From positions 33,378 to 97,377 of the forward strand of contig JAUIFV010000002.1 in the NCBI GenBank assembly GCA_030430155.1: DNA of 64,000 nt. Reading direction: 5' to 3'. The position numbers and the translations under genes were made by a program. This document shows, piece by piece, positions 29,935 through 39,333 of this stretch (its first letter is position 1; the number at the start of each line of letters is the position of its first letter). The notes beneath the pieces were generated by a model. The model was given only the letters and a program-made list of their open reading frames with translations. It made no database searches and was not told the origin of the DNA. This DNA comes from Gammaproteobacteria bacterium (GTDB lineage Bacteria; Pseudomonadota; Gammaproteobacteria; Xanthomonadales; SZUA-5).

Positions 29935-30025
29935 CGTTTGGCTCCCGTTTGTTGCTCATCCGGTGAACGTCGCCGCACGCGGTGCGCAACGAAGCGCTCA
30001 TTGAGATCAGTGTTGCCGGCAAGTG

Positions 30026-30078
30026 ATTCCTCTCACCCGTAGCGACAAGCGGCAATAGGCCATCGCAGTGAGAGGAAT
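30026..30078. promoter_or_regulatory. Perfect 11-bp inverted repeat in a divergent promoter region
   Basis: attcctctcac (30026-30036) and gtgagaggaat (30068-30078), half-sites 42 bp apart. Confidence 0.45.
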
Positions 30079-30169
30079 GGGTAGGTGGGCACACCATTAG
30101 GTGTACGGGCATGTCGCCGGATGAGTTTGGCAACCGCAAGCCTGCACTCCCCACCAAAGGAATCAGACC

Positions 30170-30703
30170 ATGAAGGAATTGATCGATAGCCTGCTCGCCA
30201 TTGCTGAAGAGGAGGTGGGACAAACCGAGGAAGGGATCAATGCCGGGGCGCGGATCGTTGAGTATCAGGGCGCGACCTGGCTGCCGCCCGGTCCCTGGCC
30301 CTGGTGCGCCGCCTTTACCGCTTGGGTGCTGCGGGAGTGGCTGGAGAAGGACGAGGTGCGCGCGGCTGTCGGTGAATACTTCGACCGCCCCAAGCTGACG
30401 CTGGCCCAGGTCGAGCGGGTGCGCTGCCGCGACGCCAGGGCCTTCGGCTGGGAGTCCTGGGCGCAGCAGTGGAAGCTGCAGCTACTGGACGAAAGCCAAC
30501 TAGCCAGGCGTGGCGACTTCGTCACCTTTGACTTCTCCCATATCGGCATCGTGCGGGCCGATCAGCGCCCTGGCCAGGCCGTGCAGACCATTGAAGGCAA
30601 CACCAACGCCGCTGGCAGTCGCGACAGCCTCAGCGGTGACGGGGTTATGCGCAAAACGCGTGCACCGTCGCTGGTGCAGCGCTACATCCGCATTTTCCGC
30701 TAG
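30170..30703 (+). CDS. CHAP-domain (NlpC/P60-like amidase) protein
   Basis: PWPWCAAFTAWVLREW catalytic Cys; GDFVTFDFSHIGIV catalytic His; EGNTN. Confidence 0.75.
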   Translation: MKELIDSLLAIAEEEVGQTEEGINAGARIVEYQGATWLPPGPWPWCAAFTAWVLREWLEKDEVRAAVGEYFDRPKLTLAQVERVRCRDARAFGWESWAQQWKLQLLDESQLARRGDFVTFDFSHIGIVRADQRPGQAVQTIEGNTNAAGSRDSLSGDGVMRKTRAPSLVQRYIRIFR

Positions 30704-30760
30704 GCGCAGCGAGCGCGCGCCCGGCGGCGAACCCAATGCGCTTCGGACAGGGGAACAACG

Positions 30761-32317
30761 ATGCTTAGAACAATCCTGATGCTGTTGATGATTACCCTCC
30801 TGGTGACCGCCTGTGGGCATACCCGGCACGGCACCCGCGCTCATGTCTATGAGCAAACTGCCCCATCGCCGGCGGACGATTCCGCCAGCCGATGGCACCG
30901 GCCCCGCGATACCGAAACCGGCGCGCAGTATGGTCAGAATGTGGTCTTCGTCAGCAACGACAGCAAATTCAGCATCCAGCTTGGCCGCGTCAACCCGGGC
31001 GAGCTGTTGCGGCAAACGCCAATCGACTCGGCCACTGGTAATGGCCCGTCATTGCGCGGGATCTCACGTGTTGAGAAAGACAATCTGATCGACAAGGAGC
31101 TGTGGATATTGACCACGATCTCCTCGCTCAACCCGGACGATCCTTTGGAGCTTCGCGGCAAGAAATACTTCAAGAGCTCGGTCCTGCATCTGGACAGCAT
31201 GGACCATTCGCTGATTCCGCTGGACGAGGCCGAGCGGGTGCTGTTTACCCATGAATCCGATACCTCTTACCGGGTCGAGATCCGCATCTTTGAAGTCGAT
31301 GGCGCGCTGCTGAAAAGGGAGATCGCTCTGGCCGCCGAGGACCCTGGTCTAGTGGAGGTGGTGGAAGCGGGAGCCAAGACCGTGCTTGGGACGTTGGGCT
31401 CGGCCATCGGACCGACGGTCTCAAACGCCTTCAAGCGCTATCGCGACCAGCCGCTGGCCATGGAAAGGCTGCTGCTGGCCAGCGGTGCGGTGGAGGAGTT
31501 TAGCGGGCGCTTCGTGGTCGTTCGGCGCGGCAAATTCGCCGAGAACGCCGATCTGAAGCCGATCCGTCGTCAAATGCTGATGTTGGTCGATCGCTACAAG
31601 GGCCACTCCGCACCCTTTGACGAATCGCAGCGCAAGGCGAGCTTGAGCGCGCTGCGGATGAGTCAGCTGTGCGTCAAGAGCAACGAGAAGGGCCCGGGAA
31701 CCAGCGTCAGCGAATGCAGCGGAGACGCCACCAGCTACGCCTTCGTCGAGTTCAACGTGGACGAGATCGCCAACCCCACGCAGGTCGGCGACACCGGACT
31801 GATCGCAATGTCGGCCAGTGATGTTCAAGCGGCGATCAAGACGGAGCGGAAAGAACAGGAAGCGGCAGTGAACGAATTCATCGGCAACAAGCTGGCGCTG
31901 GAGGTCGCTGCGCAATTCGCCAAGGCCCGTTGCAGCGATAGCGAAGGCAGCACATGCCGTGACCTGGACGCCAGGGTGCGTGGACTGAGAGAGATCGCTA
32001 ACACTTCAGGGCCAGTCGGAGCGAGCGATGAGAAGAACAAGGCGTCGTCTGTGGATGACAAACTTGCCGAGCTGCGTCAATTGGAAACCAATCGACATAC
32101 CGAGCATCTGATGAACTTCGTCTCGGAGAAATGTGTCGAGAACACGGAGCTGCGACGTCAAATTGACAGCGCGATTAGGCGCGCAGGCTCGACCAGCATC
32201 ACCGGTTCGGCCTTCCATCAGCAATTCTGCACGGATCTGTACTCGATCAAGGATCGCAGCCTGCGCCTGCAGCAGCTCAAACAGGTACTCCAGCTGATCC
32301 AGCGCCCGAACGACTAG
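30761..32317 (+). CDS. Putative lipoprotein of unknown function
   Basis: Lipobox MLRTILMLLMITLLVTACGH; downstream of CHAP gene on same strand. Confidence 0.7.
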   Translation: MLRTILMLLMITLLVTACGHTRHGTRAHVYEQTAPSPADDSASRWHRPRDTETGAQYGQNVVFVSNDSKFSIQLGRVNPGELLRQTPIDSATGNGPSLRGISRVEKDNLIDKELWILTTISSLNPDDPLELRGKKYFKSSVLHLDSMDHSLIPLDEAERVLFTHESDTSYRVEIRIFEVDGALLKREIALAAEDPGLVEVVEAGAKTVLGTLGSAIGPTVSNAFKRYRDQPLAMERLLLASGAVEEFSGRFVVVRRGKFAENADLKPIRRQMLMLVDRYKGHSAPFDESQRKASLSALRMSQLCVKSNEKGPGTSVSECSGDATSYAFVEFNVDEIANPTQVGDTGLIAMSASDVQAAIKTERKEQEAAVNEFIGNKLALEVAAQFAKARCSDSEGSTCRDLDARVRGLREIANTSGPVGASDEKNKASSVDDKLAELRQLETNRHTEHLMNFVSEKCVENTELRRQIDSAIRRAGSTSITGSAFHQQFCTDLYSIKDRSLRLQQLKQVLQLIQRPND

Positions 32318-32358
32318 CCCGGCGCGCGCGAGCGACACCGGCGCCTACCGGGCGCCGA

Positions 32359-35319
32359 TCACTCAGACTCGCCGCCCGGCCTCCGCACACGATCCAACCG
32401 ATACCCCGCCCAATAAAACGGGTGTTGATAGCGACCTGAGCCGAGCAACTCGAGCTGAGCCAGACGCAGGGCGGAGGGCAGGTCTACGGTGTCGATGAGG
32501 GCGCCGTAGAAGCGCAGGGAAACGGCGGCGGCGGCGCTGTCGCTGGTGGCCCAGAGGGTGGAAACGACGGCGGGTACGCCGGCGGCGTGGAATTCGCGAG
32601 CGAAGCCGAGAGCGCCGGCGGCGTCGTGCAGCGGGCTGACGCCGGTGCCGCAGCCGTTGAGCACCACCAGCCGGGTGTCCGAGCGCACCTCGCGCAGGCG
32701 ACTGAAGTGCAGATAGCCGGACTCCTGCCCGTCCTCGGCTGCCAGCCACAGGCCGCCGCGCTCGGGACGGACGAAATCGAAACTGCCGTGACCGGAGTAG
32801 TGCACCACGTCGGTCGAGGCCGCGAGGCTGGCCAGGAATCGGCTGGCGGTGACCTCGGGCCCGTGCAGCGGCGTCGCGGCGAAGGGCAACAGTCGGGCCA
32901 GCTGCGCGGCCTCCACGCGTGCGTGCGGAAGTGCGCCCAGCGGCTGATCGAATCCTGGCAGATCGGTTTGCGGATCGGCGAAGATGCTGATAGAGGCAAT
33001 GGGCGCTGCTGCCGCCGCCAGCGCCATGCTGGCCAGCGAAGGCGCGTACTCCAGCGGCGCATCCTCGATCAGATTGCGCCCCTGTGCCGTCTTCAGCGCG
33101 GCAAAGGGAATGGACCAAAGCTGCTTGTCGGCGATGATCACGACCCGGCTCGCTGCGGACGCGTTGAAATCAACCAGCAGCGCACGACCCAGTTCGCTGG
33201 CGATAGCCGCGCTGCCCTGGCTGTGCGGGTCGCTCAATGCGCGCCTGAACCGTTCGACCAGCCCATCCAGCTCGGCACTGCGGGCGATGCGGACGTAGGA
33301 GTAGGTGTCGCCCTGCAGTATCCAGCGATGGACGGCGCGCTTGGTGACGTAGTAGCGCAGCGCAGCGATACCTTCGGGCAGCGACGATGGGAACTGCGCT
33401 CCGAATCTGCTCGCGTCTGCATCTGCTGGAGCGCCCTTTCTGTCGAACGCGGACAGGCGGGTGATCAGGACGTGGATCTCCTCCAGCAGCCGCTGTTGCT
33501 GCTGCGCCGGGGCGACGGCCAGCCTTTCGCGCAGCAATCGCAAGGCGCGCTTAAGCTCGCCGGCCGCCGGATCAGGATGATCCTCGCTGGTGTTGACCAA
33601 CGCTGCAGTTGCTTGCCGATCCAGGTCTCGTAGCAGTGGCAGATGGGTGCTGGTGGACGGCGCGCTCAGCGCCGCCAGATCCATCTGCAGCTCACTCAAT
33701 CGCCGACCCAGCAGACTCCAGGCGCGCTGCAGGTCCTCGCCGATGATTTGGGTACGCAGAGCGGCGATCAGTGTTTGGCAGCCGGCGATGTGCTCGCTCG
33801 CGCGCTGCGACTGACCGAGGTCAATGAGCAGATCGATGCGCGCCAGCCGGGTATCGATCTCTTCCACCAGATCGGCGTTTTGCTGCGCGATCTGCTCGGC
33901 GCTGGACAACGCCGCCAGCGCTGCCGAATGGTCCTGCTGCTGCACTGCCAGCAGGGCCTGGGCCCGCCACCAGGCATAGTCCAGTCGCGATCCGGGCTGC
34001 GCGAGCTGCCTGGCGCGCTGCAGCAGGGGCGCCGCCGTGCTGCTGGCCCTAGTTGCGGATATCGAAGCCGACTCGATCAGTGCCGCGGCAAGCACGGCGG
34101 GTGCAGGCGAATCGGAATTGATGACCTCCGCCAGCAGCGCCGTGGCCGCGTCAGTACTGCCCTGCTCGCGCTCGATGGAGGCTAGTGTCACCCGCGTGGC
34201 GTTGGCCTCGGCCAGATGAGCAACGCGCAGAAACAGATCCAGCGCTCGACCGGCCAGGGCCCGGGCGCGCGGCAACTCGCCCAGCGCCTGATAGGTCTGC
34301 GCCAGTCCGCGCCAGGCGCGACCCAGTCCTTCCGCTTCGTGGGCGGTGTCGGGCGTGTGCTCAACGAAGCTGTCAGCGGCGCTGAGGTAGTAGTCCAGCG
34401 CCTCGCGCAGTCGTCCGGTTTGCGCCAGCAGTCGCGCCAGCGCCAGCTGCGTATTGGCACGCAAGCGCAGTTCCACCACGCCCTGCGACAGGGCCAGGGC
34501 GTGGCGGAAGCGGGACTCGGCGCAGGCGGCGTCCAATTCCACGTAGCAGATCCCACCCAGGTTGTGGGCGATCTTGAAGGCCTCCACCGCATCGCCGATC
34601 TGCTCCCAGATCGCCCCGGCCGCTTGATAGTGCGCCGCGGCCTGGTCGATATGCCCGCTGCGGTGTGCAAGCAGTCCCAAACCGTTGCGGGTCAGCGCTC
34701 TCGCTCGGGCCAGCTGCGAGCGCTCGGCGAGGTCGGCGGCCCTCACAAAGGCCTCTTCGGCCTGCGCCAGCTGCGCTTGCACGAAGTGATTCTCAGCCAA
34801 ACGCAAGGTGCATACGGCGGCCGGATACCAGCTGCGCTCGGCCACCAGCATTGGCCCGGCGCGCTGCAGCAGCACAGTGGCCAGCGAACGCTGACCCAGC
34901 CCTGCTGCGGCGACGCCAGCCGCGCAATAGGCCAGTCCGGACTCCAGCGCTCTGGACTGCCATTGGAATAGCGCGCCAGCGGCGACGGCGCTCAGCAGGC
35001 GCCGCGTTGGTGTGGTCGATGCGGACAGTGTGTGGCGCAGCTGGTGCTCGGGCTGCAGCATCTTCGGCCACCGCCAGAATTGCCTATAGGCCGAACCCGC
35101 CTGCGGCGCTCGGGACGCCTGCAGCAGGCCGCCGGACCAGGGATCGACACGCGGGTCAGGGAGCAAATCACCGCTCGAGGGCGGGCGCGTTTCGTGCAGC
35201 TGCCACTGCGCCGACGGCAGCGCATCGCCTTCCCGGCCCGGCGTTGCCCCTGGCGGCTGCGCGACGGCGCTGGTCAAACAGAGGCTAAACAAGGCCACTA
35301 GCTGCCAAGTTCGAATCAA
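32359..35319 (-). CDS. Exported TPR-CHAT caspase-like protease
   Basis: Signal peptide MIRTWQLVALFSLCLTSAVAQ; TPR-like helical repeats; CHAT dyad VVHYSGHGSFDF and LVVLNGCGTGVSPLHDAAGALGFAREFHAAGVPAVVSTLW. Confidence 0.85.
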   Translation of the reverse strand: MIRTWQLVALFSLCLTSAVAQPPGATPGREGDALPSAQWQLHETRPPSSGDLLPDPRVDPWSGGLLQASRAPQAGSAYRQFWRWPKMLQPEHQLRHTLSASTTPTRRLLSAVAAGALFQWQSRALESGLAYCAAGVAAAGLGQRSLATVLLQRAGPMLVAERSWYPAAVCTLRLAENHFVQAQLAQAEEAFVRAADLAERSQLARARALTRNGLGLLAHRSGHIDQAAAHYQAAGAIWEQIGDAVEAFKIAHNLGGICYVELDAACAESRFRHALALSQGVVELRLRANTQLALARLLAQTGRLREALDYYLSAADSFVEHTPDTAHEAEGLGRAWRGLAQTYQALGELPRARALAGRALDLFLRVAHLAEANATRVTLASIEREQGSTDAATALLAEVINSDSPAPAVLAAALIESASISATRASSTAAPLLQRARQLAQPGSRLDYAWWRAQALLAVQQQDHSAALAALSSAEQIAQQNADLVEEIDTRLARIDLLIDLGQSQRASEHIAGCQTLIAALRTQIIGEDLQRAWSLLGRRLSELQMDLAALSAPSTSTHLPLLRDLDRQATAALVNTSEDHPDPAAGELKRALRLLRERLAVAPAQQQQRLLEEIHVLITRLSAFDRKGAPADADASRFGAQFPSSLPEGIAALRYYVTKRAVHRWILQGDTYSYVRIARSAELDGLVERFRRALSDPHSQGSAAIASELGRALLVDFNASAASRVVIIADKQLWSIPFAALKTAQGRNLIEDAPLEYAPSLASMALAAAAAPIASISIFADPQTDLPGFDQPLGALPHARVEAAQLARLLPFAATPLHGPEVTASRFLASLAASTDVVHYSGHGSFDFVRPERGGLWLAAEDGQESGYLHFSRLREVRSDTRLVVLNGCGTGVSPLHDAAGALGFAREFHAAGVPAVVSTLWATSDSAAAAVSLRFYGALIDTVDLPSALRLAQLELLGSGRYQHPFYWAGYRLDRVRRPGGESE

Positions 35320-35469
35320 CGGTCAGGGTTCCACCGAAGGTAGAGTAGAAAATAACATCGGGCCCGGTCTTGATCGGCGATGTTGATGCACTAGTGAGAG
35401 CAAGCCAGTACGAATTCAGCGCCGCAGTTGCGCTGAGGATCGAAATCAATCGCTAGCAATGGAGGGGTT

Positions 35470-35892
35470 ATGGCAGTTCACCATGGTGATGATATTCGAA
35501 CGTCGCGACTGGACGACTTTTGCGGCACCTGGAAAGTGTACGAAGTGAAGGTCGGGGGCCCGAAATCCGTCGCATCGCCGAGCGGTTTAGGTAAGAACGA
35601 GTTGGGAAAGTCGCTAACCATCAGCAAGCTGGACAAGTACAAGGTGCGCTGAAGCCTCCCCGCAGCAAACGGCATGTCCAGTGAATGGAAAGACCTCGAA
35701 CTTGAGTACAAACGCAACACCGACCGCGTTGCAGTGCTTCGTGGCGAATGGAAGAAGGGCAGAGTCATCACTGAGGTTGAGTTGATGCTTCTTGCTTTCG
35801 GCAATGAACGCGTCTTGCAATGTCGCTATCACAAAGTGAAGAAGGATCCAGCAGTGCTCTGGCACGACGGCATGTGGCACGCAACCGACTAG
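35470..35892 (+). pseudogene. Small protein paralog 1 interrupted by in-frame TGA (codon 61)
   Basis: 35470..35652 and 35674..35892 lie in the same frame and align end to end with 36043..36483 (LDDFC..W; VELML..FG..LQCRYH; WHDGMWHA). Confidence 0.7.
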
Positions 35893-35923
35893 CAATCCGA
35901 CCGTGCCTGGGCCACTACTACCA

Positions 35924-35954
35924 AGGTGGTGCGGACATACGGTTCGCACCACCT
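35924..35954. terminator. Perfect 10-bp stem-loop between the two small paralogs
   Basis: aggtggtgcg-gacatacggtt-cgcaccacct. Confidence 0.45.
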
Positions 35955-36042
35955 GGACCGATCGCCCGCCTAGCTGAGAGCTTTCTGCCGCTCGCGACAC
36001 CCTTAAGGTGCAACAGCATTGTTGCCAGACTAAGGAGTAACG

Positions 36043-36483
36043 ATGTCGGACCCCATAGATCGGGTAATCACCCTGGATGACTTCTGCAAGATTTGGCGTG
36101 CGGAAGAGATCCATATTGGCGAGCCAAGAACCAGCGGACCCAACCTCGCCGCTTCACCCAAAGGCCCGGGTGAGGCAGAGATCGGCCGCTGCTTGGAGAT
36201 CGAGAAGGAAACAGATAGTCAGGCTCGCTGTCGAACCGACCGCATTCCACGGCGAATGTGCATGTCCATGCACTGGCATGACGCGAAGCTGACACTGGCC
36301 GACGCCGCGGGTATACCCGTGCTTCGCGGCAAGATCACCAAAGAGGACGGCGTGGAACACGACGTTGAGTTGATGCTGTTCCAGTTTGGCCCGTCGCAGC
36401 TGATTCTGCAGTGCCGCTACCACCAGCACCTGCACGATCGCGATGATCATTGGCACGATGGAATGTGGCATGCTCCAGATTAA
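36043..36483 (+). CDS. Small protein of unknown function, paralog 2 (WHDGMWHAPD C-terminus)
   Basis: Intact paralog of 35470..35892; stop overlaps the downstream protease gene. Confidence 0.7.
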   Translation: MSDPIDRVITLDDFCKIWRAEEIHIGEPRTSGPNLAASPKGPGEAEIGRCLEIEKETDSQARCRTDRIPRRMCMSMHWHDAKLTLADAAGIPVLRGKITKEDGVEHDVELMLFQFGPSQLILQCRYHQHLHDRDDHWHDGMWHAPD

Positions 36484-37111
36484 TCGGGACACTCAAGTCA
36501 TTCCAATCCCCGGTCACGATTGGGTTGCCGGTGATGTCGTCATCGGCAGACAACGAATGGTGGTGCCCATTTTGCGCCCCCCCCGATCAAATAGCACCTG
36601 CTCAGGCGTTCGTATACTGGATCGCTATATCATCAGCGTATCCACCGCGCACTGCCCAAGCTTAGCCGGCGGAGTATCCTGGACCTCGCCCAGACCGAGC
36701 GACTTTGATGTCGACGCTGGGATCGAGTATCTCGATTCCAACGACGAATTCGACCTCGGCCTTTATCGCTCCTCGTTGTCGCTGCCCGGCCGTACCATCG
36801 CTTCAGAGTTTCCCGAAGAGGTTGGGTTATACGGCTGGGGAGTCGGCGATGAACTGCGCTACGCGCGCTTTCGCACTTTGCCAGACTGCGACAAGCCCAG
36901 TAGCGTGCGCAAAGTTGGACGAGCCAGCGAGTACACCTACGTCGAAGATGGCGACAGCGGTGGACCGGCCATCGACCGCGATGGTCGAATCTGCGGACTG
37001 ATACTGGGCAGCAAATGCGGCGTCGTTGATTTGGTTGATCTGACCTATCCCGCGGTTCGACAGTGGCTGGTTGCGGCGGGGCTGCCGCCGGAGGCATTTC
37101 ATAACGGGTGA
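36470..37111 (+). CDS. Trypsin-like (chymotrypsin-fold) serine peptidase
   Basis: IISVSTAHC (His), DEFDLGLYR (Asp), EDGDSGGPAIDRDGRICGLI (Ser); start within 36443-36472 uncertain. Confidence 0.78.
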   Translation: MLQINRDTQVIPIPGHDWVAGDVVIGRQRMVVPILRPPRSNSTCSGVRILDRYIISVSTAHCPSLAGGVSWTSPRPSDFDVDAGIEYLDSNDEFDLGLYRSSLSLPGRTIASEFPEEVGLYGWGVGDELRYARFRTLPDCDKPSSVRKVGRASEYTYVEDGDSGGPAIDRDGRICGLILGSKCGVVDLVDLTYPAVRQWLVAAGLPPEAFHNG

Positions 37112-37310
37112 TGCTGGTTGGCGTCTTCTTGAATTCCGACCTATTCGCCCATGAGCATTGCAGGGGCGGTCCTGCAACACCACGGCCGCCCCTTTCAAAT
37201 CCATTCCTTTACCCTTAAGTTACGTGGCGTCTAGCGGCCTTGGCTGACCGCTTGGCAAGCCGCAAGCGGATGGGCAGGCCGCGTTCCATGGCACTGGATC
37301 GGAGCAAGGA

Positions 37311-37925
37311 ATGGTGGATACGGGCGCAGTGACCGGCGCTGCGAGCGGGCTCAGTGAGGAAGCCGCCATGCGCTGCCTGCCCGGCGTGCGCGCCTTGCTG
37401 CTGCGCAAGACCCGCGATCCTGAGTTGACCAAGGACCTGGCTCAGGAGGTTATTTTCGCCGTGATACTGGCCGTACGCGAAGGACGAATCCGGGACGCCG
37501 CGGCGCTACCGGCCTATGTACAGCAGACCGCCCGCAACATGCTTTCCATGCACCGACGAAAGATGCAGCCTATCGCCATGGGCGAGTTGCCCGAAGTAGA
37601 GGCCATGTGGTCCGAACGCCCGCTTTCGCCGCTGGAGCACTGCGAACAATCGCAGCTCAACGCGATGGCTTTGGCGGTGCTGGAAGAACTGCCTACCGAT
37701 CGCGACCGCGCCATCGTGCGTGGCTATTACGTCGAGGGGCACGACAAGCCCGAGTTGATGGCTCGATTGGGTCTGAACAAGGCGCAGTTCGATCGGGTCA
37801 TCTCGCGGGCTCGCCGACGGATGCGTGATCTGCTTCACGAAAAACTGAACAGCAGCAACGCAAAAGTGCGAGGAGCGTCGCCCTCGGGCGTCTGTACCAG
37901 TCAAGCAGAGGAGGCGCAGCGATGA
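37311..37925 (+). CDS. ECF-type sigma-70 family RNA polymerase sigma factor
   Basis: DLAQEVIFAVILAVREGRI region 2; LPTDRDRAIVRGYYVEGHDKPELMARLGLNKAQFDRVISRARRRMRDLL region 4. Confidence 0.85.
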   Translation: MVDTGAVTGAASGLSEEAAMRCLPGVRALLLRKTRDPELTKDLAQEVIFAVILAVREGRIRDAAALPAYVQQTARNMLSMHRRKMQPIAMGELPEVEAMWSERPLSPLEHCEQSQLNAMALAVLEELPTDRDRAIVRGYYVEGHDKPELMARLGLNKAQFDRVISRARRRMRDLLHEKLNSSNAKVRGASPSGVCTSQAEEAQR

Positions 37926-38572
37926 GCCCCTTGGAGAACTATCTGGTGCAGGCCTATCTGAATGACGACCTTGATGAGGCCGAAGAGTCGGCCTTCGAAC
38001 TGCTGCTGATCGAGCGGCCGGATCTGGCTGAGCTGGTAGAGGCCGATGTTGCGCTGCACTTGGGGCTCGCCGAGACTGCCGCGCAGCAACCGGAGTCAAA
38101 CCAGGATTCGGCATCTGCGAGCGACACCACGTCGGCCGACGTGGTCGAACTGCGTCCGAGCAGGGAACGCTCCGGAGGCCCCTTTTGGCTAGCCGCAGCG
38201 GCAAGCGTCGCGCTGGCGATCGGCCTGGGCGCCGGCGGCCTGTTGCGCAGTCCCGCGGACATGCAGCCTGCCACCTTGGCCTATATCGACAAGATGCGCG
38301 ACGTCAGCATCACCCCGACCATACCGCTAGCCGAAAGCGGCTCGGTGGTATTGATGGTCCCGGTTGCCAGCGCGGAACCCTGCACGGCAACGGTGAGTTT
38401 GCGTCAAGCCAACGCCGCAGGTCTGAGCACCGATGCCGTGCCGGACGAGCTTTCCAACGCCAGCGTTGTGATTCCCAGGGATCAGATCCAACTGGGTGAG
38501 GCGACTGTTGCGGTCAGTTGCGATGGGAAGGTGTTGGGTGAGTATCCGATCCAGTTTGTAGAACGCCGATAG
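37922..38572 (+). CDS. Putative anti-sigma factor (single TM)
   Basis: ATGA overlap with sigma gene; DEAEESAFELLLIERPDLAELVEAD N-terminus, central TM, extracytoplasmic C-domain. Confidence 0.7.
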   Translation: MSPLENYLVQAYLNDDLDEAEESAFELLLIERPDLAELVEADVALHLGLAETAAQQPESNQDSASASDTTSADVVELRPSRERSGGPFWLAAAASVALAIGLGAGGLLRSPADMQPATLAYIDKMRDVSITPTIPLAESGSVVLMVPVASAEPCTATVSLRQANAAGLSTDAVPDELSNASVVIPRDQIQLGEATVAVSCDGKVLGEYPIQFVERR

Positions 38573-38728
38573 GCCGGAGGGGACTGCTACGGCGCTCGGC
38601 TGCGGGATTCAAACAACGGTCGTTGCGGATCGCTGCCGTCCAACCGATGCGCTGGCCAGCCATTGCCGACGCCGTGGGGCTGACACGCACTCCGTGATCT
38701 TTGGCGCTGACAGGCAAGGGAGCCGACC

Positions 38729-39169
38729 ATGAGCAAAGAGCAGAGCAACGAAACGCTGGCACGACGCTGGTTCGAGCAGATGTGGGGTCAGCGCCAGGAA
38801 TCCTTGATCGACGAGTTGATGAGCGAGGATTGCGTCGGCCAGACCGAAGGCGGACCGGTCGTTGGTCGGCAGGCGTGGAAGGATCAGGTCTATGGGCCGT
38901 TTCTGGCCGCGCTGCCGGACCTGCAGCTGAGCGTGGAGGGGACGGTAAGCGAGAGCGATCAGGTGGTGGTGCGCTGGATCGCCACCGGCACCCATAGCGG
39001 CGACGGTTTTGGCTTCGCGCCTTGCCAGCGCCGGGTGCGCTTTCGCGGCATGACCTGGCTGCGTTTTGCAAACGGGCAGATCGTCGAGGGCGCCGACAGC
39101 TGGAATCAGTCCGGGCTGATGGCGACTCTGGGCGCTGGTGCGCTGCCCAGCGCGGAAGTGCTGAACTAA
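38729..39169 (+). CDS. SnoaL-like/ester cyclase family protein
   Basis: NTF2-like: ETLARRWFEQMWGQRQESLIDELMSEDC...VVVRWIATGTHSGDGFGF...GQIVEGADSWNQ. Confidence 0.8.
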   Translation: MSKEQSNETLARRWFEQMWGQRQESLIDELMSEDCVGQTEGGPVVGRQAWKDQVYGPFLAALPDLQLSVEGTVSESDQVVVRWIATGTHSGDGFGFAPCQRRVRFRGMTWLRFANGQIVEGADSWNQSGLMATLGAGALPSAEVLN

Positions 39170-39326
39170 TGTGGTGTCTCAACAATACGCTTGACTATTT
39201 TCGCGTCTTTTTCCCTGAATGCGACGTTGCTCGTCGTCGCCATAGCCCTGCTATGCCTCCTCCTCGCGCCTTGCCTCAGGGAATAATCCATCGAAAATAT
39301 CTGAAACGTATTCTTGGGACACCACA
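39170..39326. mobile_element. Palindromic MITE-like element A (157 bp)
   Basis: Ends tgtggtgtctcaacaatacg / cgtattcttgggacaccaca; imperfect inverted repetition along the arms; centre gccatagccctgctatgcc; abuts snoaL-like stop and DUF2235 start. Confidence 0.7.
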
Positions 39327-39333
39327 CTAGCCG

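Noticed and set aside
32359-35319. TPR-CHAT protein as a Craspase/type III-E CRISPR component
   Set aside because: Has a signal peptide, and no gRAMP-like effector or CRISPR array is in the window
35650-35652. In-frame TGA considered as selenocysteine
   Set aside because: Aligned residue in the paralog is Asp, not Cys; no evident bacterial SECIS immediately downstream and no redox motif
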